A stretch of 64,000 bases of DNA from Actinomycetota bacterium (GTDB lineage: Bacteria > Actinomycetota > Acidimicrobiia > Acidimicrobiales > Poriferisodalaceae). Position numbers and translations under genes: made by a program. Shown here piece by piece: positions 41,695 through 51,282 of this stretch (position 1 is its first letter; each line of letters begins with the position of its first letter). The stretch covers positions 159,875-223,874 of the forward strand of contig JABABU010000042.1 of the NCBI GenBank assembly GCA_014238065.1, given 5' to 3'. The notes under the pieces were generated by a model. The model saw only the letters and a list, made by a program, of their open reading frames with translations, was not told the DNA's origin and made no database searches.

Positions 41695-42259
41695 GCTGGC
41701 CCTCGCTCGCATCGTTGGTCTCTGGGGCATCGGCATCGCCCAAGACGAAGAACAAAGCCAGAATACCTGTCACCGCCGCGACGCCGAGCAACATCACCAG
41801 CCGGTTGGCCGGAGGTCGATCGACAAACTGCAGCGAGCCCAGACCCATACCGGCCGCTCCGCACAGAACGGCGGCCAGGCGGCCGACCCGACGGACATGG
41901 CCAATTCTCGAGACAGAGACTCGCGGTTCGGAGAGCCACGACATCATGATGGCAGCGACCGTAAGCAGACCACCCACCGCCACCGCAGCCGTGGCTGACT
42001 CCTTGCTCTGCGAGAGGGCCCACAACAGGCCAACGCCGACGAGCCCTAGTGCGGTTGTCAGAGAGCTGCGATAACGAAACCCGAGGCCGACGAGACAGAC
42101 CATGAACAGCCCGGCGAACGGACGGAACTCGGTGCTTCCCTCACGGGTCACCGAGTGCACGCTGAGTCCGAGAAGGATCAACCCCACGACTACAGCTCCG
42201 AAGAAACGTCCTGGACCGGCATCGGTCACGCTTGCCAGCATCGCTCTGACCCGCTTCAT
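41672..42259 (-). CDS. polytopic membrane protein, last gene of DUF58 operon
   Basis: 195 residues with about six hydrophobic helices (first near residues 19-36, FFGAVVVGLILLGLSVH; last near 160-178, LVMLLGVAAVTGILALFF). The start overlaps the DUF58 gene stop (ATGA). Family unknown. The charged tail GDADAPETNDASEGQ would face the cytoplasm or outside depending on helix count. It could be a membrane partner of the DUF58 protein; no direct evidence. Confidence 0.7.
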   Translation of the reverse strand: MKRVRAMLASVTDAGPGRFFGAVVVGLILLGLSVHSVTREGSTEFRPFAGLFMVCLVGLGFRYRSSLTTALGLVGVGLLWALSQSKESATAAVAVGGLLTVAAIMMSWLSEPRVSVSRIGHVRRVGRLAAVLCGAAGMGLGSLQFVDRPPANRLVMLLGVAAVTGILALFFVLGDADAPETNDASEGQLSGRKGL

Positions 42260-43584
42260 CGCGACCGCCGCAACATCACGCCATGCAACATCTGAAGACG
42301 CTCGACTGCGTCGTCGGCAGGATCGTCGAGTCGGCAGACTTCGACCGGGATGCGATCGGCCCGTAGCTGAGCGCGCACTGCCTCAGCGCGTAACTCGTGC
42401 AGTTTGGCAGCAAGTTGGTCACCGGGATTCAATTCGTCGATTCGGCGCTCCACCATGTCGGCGCCGACCTGCAGCACAGCGACATCCCTGCCGTGGCGCC
42501 GCAGGGCGTGGATCTGATCCCTGATCTCCATGTCGAACAGCGGCGACACCACCACCACCGTGGCACCTGCTGGCACACGCTTGCGAAGATCGACATGGCG
42601 CGTCGCGAGCCTGGCCGGTTCCCGCCCTTCGGCTCGCATCAGACGATCGAGGATGACATGGCCCTGACGGCGCCCATCTCGGGGGGCCACACTGATCAGC
42701 CGTGTACCCATGATCAATACGCCTACACGGTCCCTGTCGGCCAGATGCCGATTGACGATGCCCTCAGTTGCTCTGAGCGATTGATCGGCGAGGGCCGGCT
42801 CGATGGTGGGATCGGCGCCGTCATCGATGAGGTCGACGATGACGATGAGGTCTCTCGAGCGTTCAGCATGGCGAACCTTCGTCCACGGCTCACCGGTCTT
42901 CGCAATGATCCGCTGATCGATGTCACGCCATCGATCACCAGATTCGAACGGCCTCGACGAGTGATACTCGATGCCATCGCCATGGGACCGAGACCGATGG
43001 GGTCCTGTACGTGGGATGGTTCGAGAGACGCCGAGCTGCGACTTAACCTGCATCGGTCTCGGGTGAACCCACACGGTCTCGACAGCTCGAATCGACCCGC
43101 GCCACGTCACGAGGCCGAGTGGTGTCCTCCATTCGAGCCGTTCGAGGCCGACGGCGCCCCTTCCCCATGTCGTTGCCTCGCTCACCAAATCCATGCGATG
43201 AGGGTGGCGGCGATACAGCTCTATCGCGATGCTCTCATTTGCTCCCGTTATGCCGCCGAAACGGCGAGATCTGACGTACAACACACCGCGATCTGACGCG
43301 GTGATGTCGAGGTGGACAATGACCTCGTCGCCTTCGGTGACCCGTCGCGCGCTGACGCTGGTCGACATGATGAGGCGAGGCGGTGTCGCTGAAGCGACCT
43401 CACTGGCGAGCGCCAGCAACGGAACCGCGGCGATGCCGACAAGCCAAGGCCTGGCGAACACCACCGCCGAAATGACGGGGACGACCGACAAGAACGCAAT
43501 TGCCGTCGTACCAAGAGAGAGATGGCGACGCCACTGGAGAGCAAGAACGCCATCGTCGTCTCGCATGGATGCTGGGTCCTTCAC
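42256..43584 (-). CDS. DUF58 domain protein with N-terminal membrane helices
   Basis: 442 residues from a GTG overlapping the previous stop (GTGA). Two helices lie in residues 20-65 (TAIAFLSVVPVISAVVF and VGIAAVPLLALASEV). DUF58 itself starts near 195 with IEYHSSRPFESGDRWRDIDQRIIAKTGEPWTKVRHAERS, matching the family ReYxxGDxxRxIdWxxsaR, and continues with a von Willebrand A-like fold (LIVIVDLIDDGADPTIEP) with partial metal-site pattern. DUF58 proteins normally work with a MoxR AAA+ ATPase; none is in this operon. Confidence 0.88.
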   Translation of the reverse strand: MKDPASMRDDDGVLALQWRRHLSLGTTAIAFLSVVPVISAVVFARPWLVGIAAVPLLALASEVASATPPRLIMSTSVSARRVTEGDEVIVHLDITASDRGVLYVRSRRFGGITGANESIAIELYRRHPHRMDLVSEATTWGRGAVGLERLEWRTPLGLVTWRGSIRAVETVWVHPRPMQVKSQLGVSRTIPRTGPHRSRSHGDGIEYHSSRPFESGDRWRDIDQRIIAKTGEPWTKVRHAERSRDLIVIVDLIDDGADPTIEPALADQSLRATEGIVNRHLADRDRVGVLIMGTRLISVAPRDGRRQGHVILDRLMRAEGREPARLATRHVDLRKRVPAGATVVVVSPLFDMEIRDQIHALRRHGRDVAVLQVGADMVERRIDELNPGDQLAAKLHELRAEAVRAQLRADRIPVEVCRLDDPADDAVERLQMLHGVMLRRSR

Positions 43585-44231
43585 GCCCGGTCAGTCCTGC
43601 GACCGGGTCCTCTGACGGCCTCGAGACAGCCGGTGAGAATCGTTTCCAGCTCTTGGTGGCGAATTCCGGCCCAAGCAGGTCTCGGCGCTCGATCAACACG
43701 AATCAGGTCCCATGCCTCAGCGCCGATGATGGCCTCGATACGTGGTCCGTGCTCCGGGTGCTCGAGATCCAGACCGTGCCTCGTCTTCAACAAGATGTCG
43801 AGGTCGCTTCGAAGCCGGGGTCGGAGCCGCTCGTCGACATCCAGACCTGTACGTCGCGATCGGGCGACGAGGAGCCGGTCACTCGAAATGCTGAGCGACA
43901 CCATGTCGAGGGGACCTGATGCCGCAACCTCCCTGCCTTCAGGCTGCAGACCCATCCGACGCACCAGAGCAGGTAGCAAGATGACGACCGCCGTGACGGC
44001 GGTCGCGAGCAGACAGAACACGACGGTGTCCCAGAATGGGTGCGCTCCAGATACCCCTGCAACAACGATGAGACCGACGACCACGAGCAGAAGGCGGATG
44101 TATGGCCATGCGAGCTGCGTGTCGACATTGCTCTGCAACCCCGCGAACCCACTCTCACTCACCGGCTCGACCCCGTCGACGACGGTCAAGCCGGTGAGGA
44201 TGACACCGTCGTCCGGGTCGCTATAGGCCAT
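43581..44231 (-). CDS. membrane protein of the DUF58/DUF4129 operon
   Basis: 216 residues. Two adjacent helices (about 43-62, PYIRLLLVVVGLIVVAGV, and 68-87, TVVFCLLATAVTAVVILL) follow an acidic N-terminus, then a cytoplasmic region. The sequence LDMVSLSISSDRLLVARSRRTGLDVDERLRPRLRSDLDILL matches nothing I can name with certainty, but genes of this shape (two helices plus a soluble tail with RLRP) sit between DUF58 and DUF4129 genes in other actinobacteria. The start overlaps the DUF4129 gene end by 11 bases. Confidence 0.75.
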   Translation of the reverse strand: MAYSDPDDGVILTGLTVVDGVEPVSESGFAGLQSNVDTQLAWPYIRLLLVVVGLIVVAGVSGAHPFWDTVVFCLLATAVTAVVILLPALVRRMGLQPEGREVAASGPLDMVSLSISSDRLLVARSRRTGLDVDERLRPRLRSDLDILLKTRHGLDLEHPEHGPRIEAIIGAEAWDLIRVDRAPRPAWAGIRHQELETILTGCLEAVRGPGRRTDRA

Positions 44232-45099
44232 GGTGAATCTCTGATGTCGTCGCTGCGGTTTCCTCGTATGCCGACCCGAGACCTGAGCTCACCACGCGCA
44301 ACAGATCGGCAGCGCGTTCCTGATCGGCCAAGGCCGCCTCCCTCTCGCCGAATGCGATCTGTTGATACAGCCCTGCGAGCTCAGAACACGCGACCGCACT
44401 TCCCCCCAGCTGGTTGAGCGTTCGTGAAATGAACTCAGCCGTTGTTTCGGAGCGATGACGTTGATGGCCGTGTCGTCCCAGAAGACGCTCGAGCGCCGAA
44501 TACACGGCGATGATGTTCGTCCGTGGCGAACCATCGGCCAATGCCAGCTCATCACCGAGGCGACCGACCTGCTCTGACAGTTCTGCATCCAGTTCGTCAT
44601 CGTCATGCCTGGTCCTGGCGACGATGGCCATGCACCCGACAACAGCAATCCCCAACATGGCGATCACCAGCGACCATCGCGGATCACCGGCAGCCACGAC
44701 CGGGACCTGCTCTGTCACGTCTGCATCGACCTCAGGAACCGGAGCGTTGTCCTCGCGGTCCAACGCGCCGCCGAGTAGTCCGAGCAGCGCTACGCCGCCA
44801 CACATCACGGCAACGAGCACGATCCACCTCAAGGCTTTGGCCTTCAGCAACATGAAAAGCAAAAGCAGAAGGACGCCGAGCAACAAGACCGCGAACAGCG
44901 GGAAGCCGAGTTCGATGGGCGATTCGAGGGCGGGAGCACCATCGGTCGCTGTCTCGTAACCTGCCGGGTCGAATTCAGTGCTCCATGTCGATCCGACGAC
45001 TCCCATCACCAAGAGGACCGGAACTGCGAGAAGGCTCACGATGAGACGACGCTGACGCATCCACTGTCTTCGAAGTCGGCGGGTGGAGCGGAACGTCAT
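44221..45099 (-). CDS. DUF4129-domain membrane protein
   Basis: 292 residues from the ATG at 45099, which overlaps the AtuA-like gene stop (ATGA). Helices lie near 20-38, 66-85, 89-110 and 143-160. The C-terminal DUF4129 region is NIIAVYSALERLLGRHGHQRHRSETTAEFISRTL near 205, typically found in the transglutaminase/MoxR/DUF58 clusters or alone. Here it is coupled to metabolic genes upstream. In-frame sequence upstream of 45099 overlaps the neighbour and is not coding. Confidence 0.82.
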   Translation of the reverse strand: MTFRSTRRLRRQWMRQRRLIVSLLAVPVLLVMGVVGSTWSTEFDPAGYETATDGAPALESPIELGFPLFAVLLLGVLLLLLFMLLKAKALRWIVLVAVMCGGVALLGLLGGALDREDNAPVPEVDADVTEQVPVVAAGDPRWSLVIAMLGIAVVGCMAIVARTRHDDDELDAELSEQVGRLGDELALADGSPRTNIIAVYSALERLLGRHGHQRHRSETTAEFISRTLNQLGGSAVACSELAGLYQQIAFGEREAALADQERAADLLRVVSSGLGSAYEETAATTSEIHHGL

Positions 45100-46862
45100 C
45101 ACGCGAGCAGGGCGGCAGGAATGTCCACGACCTTTGCCCGCAGGTACTCGCCGAGTGCCTTGGCCTGCGGGTCCTGGCGGGTCGAGGCAGCGACACCTTC
45201 TTCGAGCAATCCGTGAATGACGAAGTTGAGCGACCAGATGTTCGGAAGATCGAATCGATCGACTTCGAGTGAAGCTGCTTCCGTCATGAGAGCCTTGAAT
45301 CGGCGGACGGTGAGAAAGTCGGCGAGCCACACGTATGCCTCTGGCGAACGTGTGAACAGACCGAGGTTGGCGTTACCTCCTTTGTCACCCGATCTCGCGC
45401 CAGCAATCGCGCCGAGCGGCGCTTGTAACGTCGGGCCGGTCGGCAACGACGGCAGACTCGGCACTACCGCAGCGACTGGAGCATCGAGGATCGAGGTCGG
45501 CGTGTTGTCGACTGCCGTCCGCTGATCGCCGACCACGACCTCCTGTGGGACGAGGTCCGAGGGAATCAGCGCAGGTCGGTAGACGCCGTAACTTCCACCC
45601 CCGCGCGGACCTCCACTGAGGCCAAAGAACCCGGGAATCGAGGCCAACGCGATCTCGGTTCCTGCGTTGGTGAACGCCCTGCCCACCTTGCGCTCGTCAG
45701 GATCCTTCACCGTGATCCTCCACGAGGCAACGGCCTCCTCGTTCGATCCGGGATTTTCCTTGTCTGTGCGAACGACGTGGCTCGACACTTGCGCAAAGTC
45801 CGAGGGGGCGTACGGGCACGAGCGCCAGAAGGCCTCTTCGACGAGGGCGGCCTTTGCTTCGATGTCGAGTCCGGTGAGGCCGATCGAGACCGAGTTCCTG
45901 TAACCGCCGATGCTGTTCATGGCGACCTTCAGGTTCGGCGGGGCCGGCTCGCCCCTTGTGCCCGAGATCCTGACTCGATCAGCGCCGATTTCATCGAGTT
46001 CGATGGTGTCGAACCGCGAGATGACATCGGGGTTCGCATATGCCGGAGGTCCGATTTCGTACAACAACTGGCTCGTCACAGTGCCGACCGTGACACCGCC
46101 ACCGGTTCCCTCGTGCTTCGTGATGACCGATGAGCCGTCAGCCTCGATCTCGGCGATCGGAAACCCGACGTATCCCATCCCGGACAATTCGTTGAAGAAC
46201 GAGTAGTTGCCGCCCGTGGCCTGAGCTCCGCACTCGATCACATGACCCGCAACGATGGCGCCGGCGATGGCGTCCCAGTCATCACGCTTCCAGCCGTGAT
46301 GCCAGGCTGCCGGACCGGCCACAACGGCAGCATCGGTGACTCGGCCGGTGACGACGATGTCGGCGCCGCGGTTCAGCGCTTCGACGATGCCCCAGCAGCC
46401 GAGGTACGCGTTGGCTGTCGTGTAGTGGTCGAGGTCGTCGCCGATCGGTTCGCCGGTGTCGATGTTTGCGAAATCGTGTCCGGCTGCGACCAACTCCGGC
46501 AGTCGGCCGATGAGGTCGTCGCCCTGCACGTAGGCGATCTTCGGGGCCAGCCCGAGCTTGTCGGCGACCTGTCGGACCGCATCAGCACAGCCTTCGGGAT
46601 CCAGACCTCCTGCGTTGGAGACGACCTTGATGCCATTATCCAGACACGTTCCCATCACGTGTTCCATCTGAGTCACGAAGGTTCTGGCATACCCTCCCCC
46701 CGGTCGCTTCGCCTGTGTCCTGGCGAGAATCAGCATGGTCAGCTCCGCGAGCCAATCGCCTGTGAGGGCATGGATCGGGCCGTCATCGACCATCTCCCTC
46801 GCCGCGGACAGTCTGTCGCCGTAGAAGCCGGAGCAATTCGCAACGATGAGTGGATCAGCCAT
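45099..46862 (-). CDS. AtuA-like (DUF1446) acyclic terpene utilisation family protein
   Basis: 587 residues from the ATG at 46862. The DUF1446 domain opens IVANCSGFYGDRLSAAREMVDDGPIHALTGDWLAELTM, then GGLDPEGCADAVRQVA and VTGRVTDAAVVAGPAAW, characteristic of AtuA. A C-terminal AtuA-like ferredoxin-fold domain (from about 480, GAIAGARSGDKGGNANLGLF) is fused, as in many bacteria. AtuA proteins occur with geranyl/citronellyl-CoA carboxylase pathways but the enzyme reaction is not settled. No carboxylase genes are nearby. It overlaps the oxidoreductase upstream by eight bases. Confidence 0.9.
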   Translation of the reverse strand: MADPLIVANCSGFYGDRLSAAREMVDDGPIHALTGDWLAELTMLILARTQAKRPGGGYARTFVTQMEHVMGTCLDNGIKVVSNAGGLDPEGCADAVRQVADKLGLAPKIAYVQGDDLIGRLPELVAAGHDFANIDTGEPIGDDLDHYTTANAYLGCWGIVEALNRGADIVVTGRVTDAAVVAGPAAWHHGWKRDDWDAIAGAIVAGHVIECGAQATGGNYSFFNELSGMGYVGFPIAEIEADGSSVITKHEGTGGGVTVGTVTSQLLYEIGPPAYANPDVISRFDTIELDEIGADRVRISGTRGEPAPPNLKVAMNSIGGYRNSVSIGLTGLDIEAKAALVEEAFWRSCPYAPSDFAQVSSHVVRTDKENPGSNEEAVASWRITVKDPDERKVGRAFTNAGTEIALASIPGFFGLSGGPRGGGSYGVYRPALIPSDLVPQEVVVGDQRTAVDNTPTSILDAPVAAVVPSLPSLPTGPTLQAPLGAIAGARSGDKGGNANLGLFTRSPEAYVWLADFLTVRRFKALMTEAASLEVDRFDLPNIWSLNFVIHGLLEEGVAASTRQDPQAKALGEYLRAKVVDIPAALLA

Positions 46863-47910
46863 GGGTGCGACCGTAGTCCGAGCCCACTTCGATCCGGCCA
46901 CCAGTCGCTGCGCTCAGATAACACGCATCGACGATCTCATGGGCCCTCAGCGCCGTGCGGAGCGACGGGTAGGCGGCCCTCGGTCCGGCGATGGCGGCGA
47001 TGAAGTTGGCGTCAGGGTTCTCACCACTGCCAGGCGAGACGGATGCGGCGAAATCCATCAACTCCTGGCCCTGGAGCGAGGAGTTGCGAGAACCGTGCAC
47101 AGCATCGTGGATGGTCCATGTCACGTCACCTGACCACTCGCCGCGCAACCGCGCCCACAACCGTTCGTTGAAGACCTCGACGTGACGGTTCGACACCCGG
47201 TCGAGCATCTCGTGCCACACGCTGACCATCGTCCCGACGACACCCGACTCGAACGACATGTTGACGGAGATGACGTCTTCGATCCCCTCGATGCCGTGGA
47301 CGTATGACGCCTCGGCGGACACAGCAGCAATGGAGCCGTACATCCATTCGAGCAAGTCGATGTCATGGATCGAGTGTTCGATGAGGACACCGGCACCCGC
47401 CTTGTCGACATCGGAACGCCACGTCGAGCCATATCGGCCTTGCACCGGCAGGAACTGGTCGTCACGGAATATCACCGACATTGCAGGACCCGCCTCTTCC
47501 AGATGGATCAGATGCCTGAGCAGGTGAAACACAGGTGAGTTTCGAAGGACGAGGCCGACCTGGTTGATGACGCCAGCGGTCTCGACGGCCTCGACGATGC
47601 GAGTTGCCGAGGTCAGGTCGGTACCCAGCGGTTTCTCACAGAAGACAGCTCTACCGGCCTCCGCTACCTTCAGTACGTTCGGCTCGTGCTCGGACGTCCA
47701 TGTGCAGACGTAGACAGCATCACTGCGTTCGATGACCTCGTCTGCGCTCTCACAGGCCACTGCACCTGATGCTGCTGCGAAGCGGGCCGTCCGGTCCGCA
47801 TCGGTGTCATACACCCCTGACCAGGCAGCATCGGCCCCCGATGCCTTGAGGCTCTTGGAATGATATTGGGCGATGTTTCCGGCACCGATGAATCCGACAT
47901 TGACGGTCAT
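46855..47910 (-). CDS. Gfo/Idh/MocA-family NAD(P)-dependent oxidoreductase
   Basis: 351 residues. Rossmann fold GFIGAGNIAQYHSKSL at the N-terminus, AVFCEKPLGTDL with the catalytic lysine near 95, then the C-terminal dimerisation/substrate domain with VDKAGAGVLIEHSIHDIDLLEWMYG, which holds the active-site His and Asp. These enzymes oxidise or reduce sugars, inositols or similar. First gene of the six-gene coupled operon and its start has TAGCGT six bases upstream. Confidence 0.9.
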   Translation of the reverse strand: MTVNVGFIGAGNIAQYHSKSLKASGADAAWSGVYDTDADRTARFAAASGAVACESADEVIERSDAVYVCTWTSEHEPNVLKVAEAGRAVFCEKPLGTDLTSATRIVEAVETAGVINQVGLVLRNSPVFHLLRHLIHLEEAGPAMSVIFRDDQFLPVQGRYGSTWRSDVDKAGAGVLIEHSIHDIDLLEWMYGSIAAVSAEASYVHGIEGIEDVISVNMSFESGVVGTMVSVWHEMLDRVSNRHVEVFNERLWARLRGEWSGDVTWTIHDAVHGSRNSSLQGQELMDFAASVSPGSGENPDANFIAAIAGPRAAYPSLRTALRAHEIVDACYLSAATGGRIEVGSDYGRTHG

Positions 47911-47916
47911 CCGGCC

Positions 47917-47922
47917 ACGCTA
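47917..47922 (-). promoter_or_regulatory. -10 box TAGCGT, leaderless oxidoreductase gene
   Basis: TAGCGT ends six bases before the ATG at 47910 and probably drives the whole operon down to 41672. Confidence 0.5.
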
Positions 47923-48002
47923 ATCGGCTGACGCGAACCATCGGCTTCGACGATCGTACGAAGCGAGTGCCAGAATCTCTGTTCAGATGAGGGGAAACCG
48001 CG

Positions 48003-49553
48003 ATGACGCAAGCTGTAGACAAACTCACCGAACTCGCTGCTGCACAGGGCGACAAGGCCGCAGTCATCGACGACCGTCCAGGCGAGTCGGTCAGGCAGAT
48101 GACGTTCGCAGAACTCGACCTGTTCAGCAATCGCATTGCGAATGGACTGATCAGCGCCGGCGTCGAACTGCTCGACAGAGTCATCTGGTGTGGTCAGAAC
48201 TCGCTCGAACTCATGGCGATGATGCACGCTGCTCGCAAGGCCGGTGCCACCGCAGTTCCACTCAACTACCGCCTGTCGGATGAAGAATCGGCATACGTGG
48301 TCGACAACTCAGACGCCGTCGTCGTGTGGGCAGACGCCGAGTTCGCTGAACTGTTCCACAGGATCCGTGACGACATCCCGAAGGTCACACACGTCGTGAT
48401 CTTCGGCGGCCCCGCTCTGGCTGGTCAAAGTGCAGTCGATGACTTCATAGGGGACGACACAGCCCCTTCTGCACCACCGTCCAGCGCCACGATGATCTAC
48501 ACCAGCGGCACGACCGGGCGACCAAAGGGCGCATACAAGGACGCTTCGGGAAGCGTCGAGCAGAGTGGTGCCCTCTTGGCCAAGATCGGATACCGCCCTG
48601 ACGACGTCTACGTCACCTGCGGTCCTCTGTATCACTCAGGGCCTGGCGGATTCGCGGCCATTGCTCACCGCATGGGCAACACGGTCGTCGTCCAACACAA
48701 GTTCGAGGCCGAGGACTGGCTTCGTCTGATCGACACCTACAGCTGCTCGTCAACTTTCTCAGCTCCGACCCCGATCAGGATGGTCACGAACCTCGATGAC
48801 GATGTAAAAGCCAAGTACGACGTGTCGTCGATGCGCGTCATGATCGCCAACGCAGCGCCGTGGTCGTTCGCACTGAAAGAAGCGTACGTCAGGGACTTCC
48901 CTCCCGAATCACTGTGGGAGGTCTACGGATCGACGGAGATGGGCGTCAATACGGTGCTCGAACCTGGGGATCAGATGCGAAAGCCCGGATCTTGCGGCAA
49001 GCCGGCGCCGATGGTCGACGTGCGGTTGTACGCCGAGGGCGGCGGCATCGTCGACACACCTCGCGAGCCAGGAGAGCTCTGGGTGAAGGCAACCACGGTC
49101 CTGGACACCTATCACGGAGCCCAGGAGAAGTTCGACGCAGAACACAACGAACAGGGCTGGCACACCGTCGGCGACGTCGCGTACTACGACGAAGATGGTT
49201 TCTTCTACATCTGCGATCGCAAGAAAGACATGATCATCAGCGGCGGTATGAATATCTACCCGGCCGAGATCGAGGCCGCTCTCGAGATGCACGCCGGAAT
49301 CTACGAGGCTGCCGTGTTCGCGATCCCCTCAGAAGAGTGGGGCGAGACGGTCCACGCGTGCATCGTTCGCAACGACGAGCAGTTGACAGAGGCCGACATC
49401 GACATCTTCAGCCGCGAGAAGCTGGCCAGCTACAAGATCCCTCGATCCATCGAGTTCCTCACCGAGATCCCCAAAACGGGGTCGAACAAAATCCTGAAAC
49501 GAGAGCTCAGACAGAAGTACTGGAAGGGCCACGAGACTCAGGTGGGTGCCTGA
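48003..49553 (+). CDS. AMP-forming acyl-CoA synthetase
   Basis: 516 residues from an ATG with GAGGGG eight bases upstream. P-loop MIYTSGTTGRPKGA near residue 162, WEVYGSTEMGVN near 305, hinge GDVAYYDEDGFFYICDRKKDMIISGGMNIYPAEIE and catalytic lysine in PKTGSNKILKRELR near the C-terminus are all present. Substrate unknown; the short length of the N-terminus is that of medium-chain or bile-acid-type ligases. The alpha/beta hydrolase gene starts on its stop codon (TGATG). Confidence 0.9.
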   Translation: MTQAVDKLTELAAAQGDKAAVIDDRPGESVRQMTFAELDLFSNRIANGLISAGVELLDRVIWCGQNSLELMAMMHAARKAGATAVPLNYRLSDEESAYVVDNSDAVVVWADAEFAELFHRIRDDIPKVTHVVIFGGPALAGQSAVDDFIGDDTAPSAPPSSATMIYTSGTTGRPKGAYKDASGSVEQSGALLAKIGYRPDDVYVTCGPLYHSGPGGFAAIAHRMGNTVVVQHKFEAEDWLRLIDTYSCSSTFSAPTPIRMVTNLDDDVKAKYDVSSMRVMIANAAPWSFALKEAYVRDFPPESLWEVYGSTEMGVNTVLEPGDQMRKPGSCGKPAPMVDVRLYAEGGGIVDTPREPGELWVKATTVLDTYHGAQEKFDAEHNEQGWHTVGDVAYYDEDGFFYICDRKKDMIISGGMNIYPAEIEAALEMHAGIYEAAVFAIPSEEWGETVHACIVRNDEQLTEADIDIFSREKLASYKIPRSIEFLTEIPKTGSNKILKRELRQKYWKGHETQVGA

Positions 49554-50227
49554 TGGGGAATCCGGTCGTTCTCTTACACGGGTTCACCGGCAGCGTCAGT
49601 TCTACGTGGAAGCCGACCGGTATTCTCGAGCTGCTCGCCGACTTCGGTAAGGAAACAGTTCCCATCGACATGTCAGGCCATGGCGAGGCCGAGCTCAAGA
49701 GCCACGACCCCGCCGACTACGACGACCTGGAGGCGAAGCTCCTGGCCTCCCTTCCTGATGGGCCGATCGACGGCGTGGGGTTCTCCGCTGGGGCACGGGT
49801 CCTCCTGTCGATGGCGTCCATGGAACCGGAGCGATTCGGAAAGCTGGTCGTCGCCGGCGTGGGGAACAACCTCTTCGAACGTAGCCCTGACGAAGGTGAA
49901 CGCATCGCCGCAGGGGTTGCCGGCGAAGCTGCCGAAAACGACACCTTCGCCCAGACCTTCGGCCGCTACGCGTCGGAGCCAGGCCAAGATGCGGGAGCAC
50001 TGGCTGCATTCATGCGGAGGAAACACGCCCCTCTGGGTCCATCCGAGTTGGCAAAGATCACCTCGCCGGTGGCCGTCGTCCTCGGCACCGAGGACTTCGC
50101 TGGGCCTGCTGCTCCGCTGATCGACGCGCTCGGCACGGCTCAACTTTTCTCGCTGAGAGGTGTCGACCATTTCGCCACACCAAAGGATTTCGGCTTCATC
50201 GACGCGGTGTTGAACTGGTTGGGCTGA
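49553..50227 (+). CDS. alpha/beta hydrolase
   Basis: 224 residues from the ATG overlapping the ligase stop. LLHGFTGSVSSTW gives the oxyanion-hole region, GVGFSAGARV the nucleophile elbow (Ser in GFSAG) and VDHFATP the catalytic His near 205; Asp is likely in LGTEDFAG. Size and style recall MenH-like or thioesterase-like hydrolases, and pairing with an acyl-CoA ligase suggests an ester or thioester substrate, but no more can be said. Confidence 0.85.
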   Translation: MGNPVVLLHGFTGSVSSTWKPTGILELLADFGKETVPIDMSGHGEAELKSHDPADYDDLEAKLLASLPDGPIDGVGFSAGARVLLSMASMEPERFGKLVVAGVGNNLFERSPDEGERIAAGVAGEAAENDTFAQTFGRYASEPGQDAGALAAFMRRKHAPLGPSELAKITSPVAVVLGTEDFAGPAAPLIDALGTAQLFSLRGVDHFATPKDFGFIDAVLNWLG

Positions 50228-50255
50228 AACATCGCGTGGACTTGGAGATGCAACA

Positions 50256-51266
50256 GTGAAGGTGGCGGTTCTCGGAGCCGGGTCGTTCGGGACGACGATG
50301 GCAGCACTTACCGCGCGTAACGCCGAAACATGGATCTGGGCCCGTCGCCCCGAGGTCGCCGAGGCCATCGACAACGCCCACGAGAACCCGCAGTTCCATC
50401 CAGGAGTGACCCTTCCCGACACGTTGCGCTGCACCAACGAGCTCGGCCCTGCTCTCGCCGGCGCAGACGTTGTCGTCGTCGCGGTACCGACCCAGTTCAT
50501 CAGATCGACCCTCGAAGGTGTCCCCGACCACGTCGCCGCGGATACGCCATTCATCTCACTGGCAAAGGGGATCGAGGTGAGCACGTTGCTCCGTCCCACA
50601 GAGGTGATTGTGGAGTCCCTCGGCGGCTGGGATCCGGCGAGCGTGGGCGTCTTGTCCGGACCGAACCTGGCTCGCGAGATTCTCGCCGGGCTCCCTGCCG
50701 CTTCGGTGCTCGCGTTCACAAACAAGTCGACAGCTGCAGCGCTCCAAGGTGTGTTCGCTACCGATCTCTTCCGTATCTACACCAACACCGACGTCATCGG
50801 ATGCGAGGTCGGAGGGGCCTACAAGAACGTCATCGCCGTCCTCGCTGGTATGAGCAACGGCATGGGGTACGGCAGCAACGCGGTTGCCTCACTCATCACG
50901 AGGGGGCTTGTGGAGATGACGCGGCTTGGTGCCGCGCTCGGCGCTGACCCCCTCACGTTTCTCGGTCTCGCCGGTCAAGGCGACCTTGTGGCCACGTGCA
51001 CGTCAACGCAGTCGAGAAATCACACCGTCGGTATCGAGTTGTCGAAGGGCCGCTCGATCGACGACATCGTCTCGGACATGAAGATGGTGGCTGAAGGGGT
51101 GAAGTCCGTTGACGGAATTCTCGCGCTCGCTGATCGCCATGGGGTCGACGCCCCGATCGCCCGGATGACTCAGGCCGTGATCGCTGGAAGAATTGCCGTG
51201 ACCGATGTTGCTCAGGCGTTCGTGTCGCGCCCACCGAAGACCGAATTCGACGGTCTCACCACCTGA
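50256..51266 (+). CDS. gpsA: glycerol-3-phosphate dehydrogenase [NAD(P)+]
   Basis: 336 residues from a GTG preceded by GGAG. GAGSFGTTMAALTARN is the NAD-binding loop, VLSGPNLAREILAGLPAASVLA and CEVGGAYKNVIAVLAGMSNGMGYGSNAVASLITRG (with catalytic Lys) are the family blocks, and GLAGQGDLVATCTSTQSRNHTVG binds the phosphate. It makes glycerol-3-phosphate for phospholipid synthesis from dihydroxyacetone phosphate. Confidence 0.96.
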   Translation: MKVAVLGAGSFGTTMAALTARNAETWIWARRPEVAEAIDNAHENPQFHPGVTLPDTLRCTNELGPALAGADVVVVAVPTQFIRSTLEGVPDHVAADTPFISLAKGIEVSTLLRPTEVIVESLGGWDPASVGVLSGPNLAREILAGLPAASVLAFTNKSTAAALQGVFATDLFRIYTNTDVIGCEVGGAYKNVIAVLAGMSNGMGYGSNAVASLITRGLVEMTRLGAALGADPLTFLGLAGQGDLVATCTSTQSRNHTVGIELSKGRSIDDIVSDMKMVAEGVKSVDGILALADRHGVDAPIARMTQAVIAGRIAVTDVAQAFVSRPPKTEFDGLTT

Positions 51267-51282
51267 CACCACAACCGTACCG

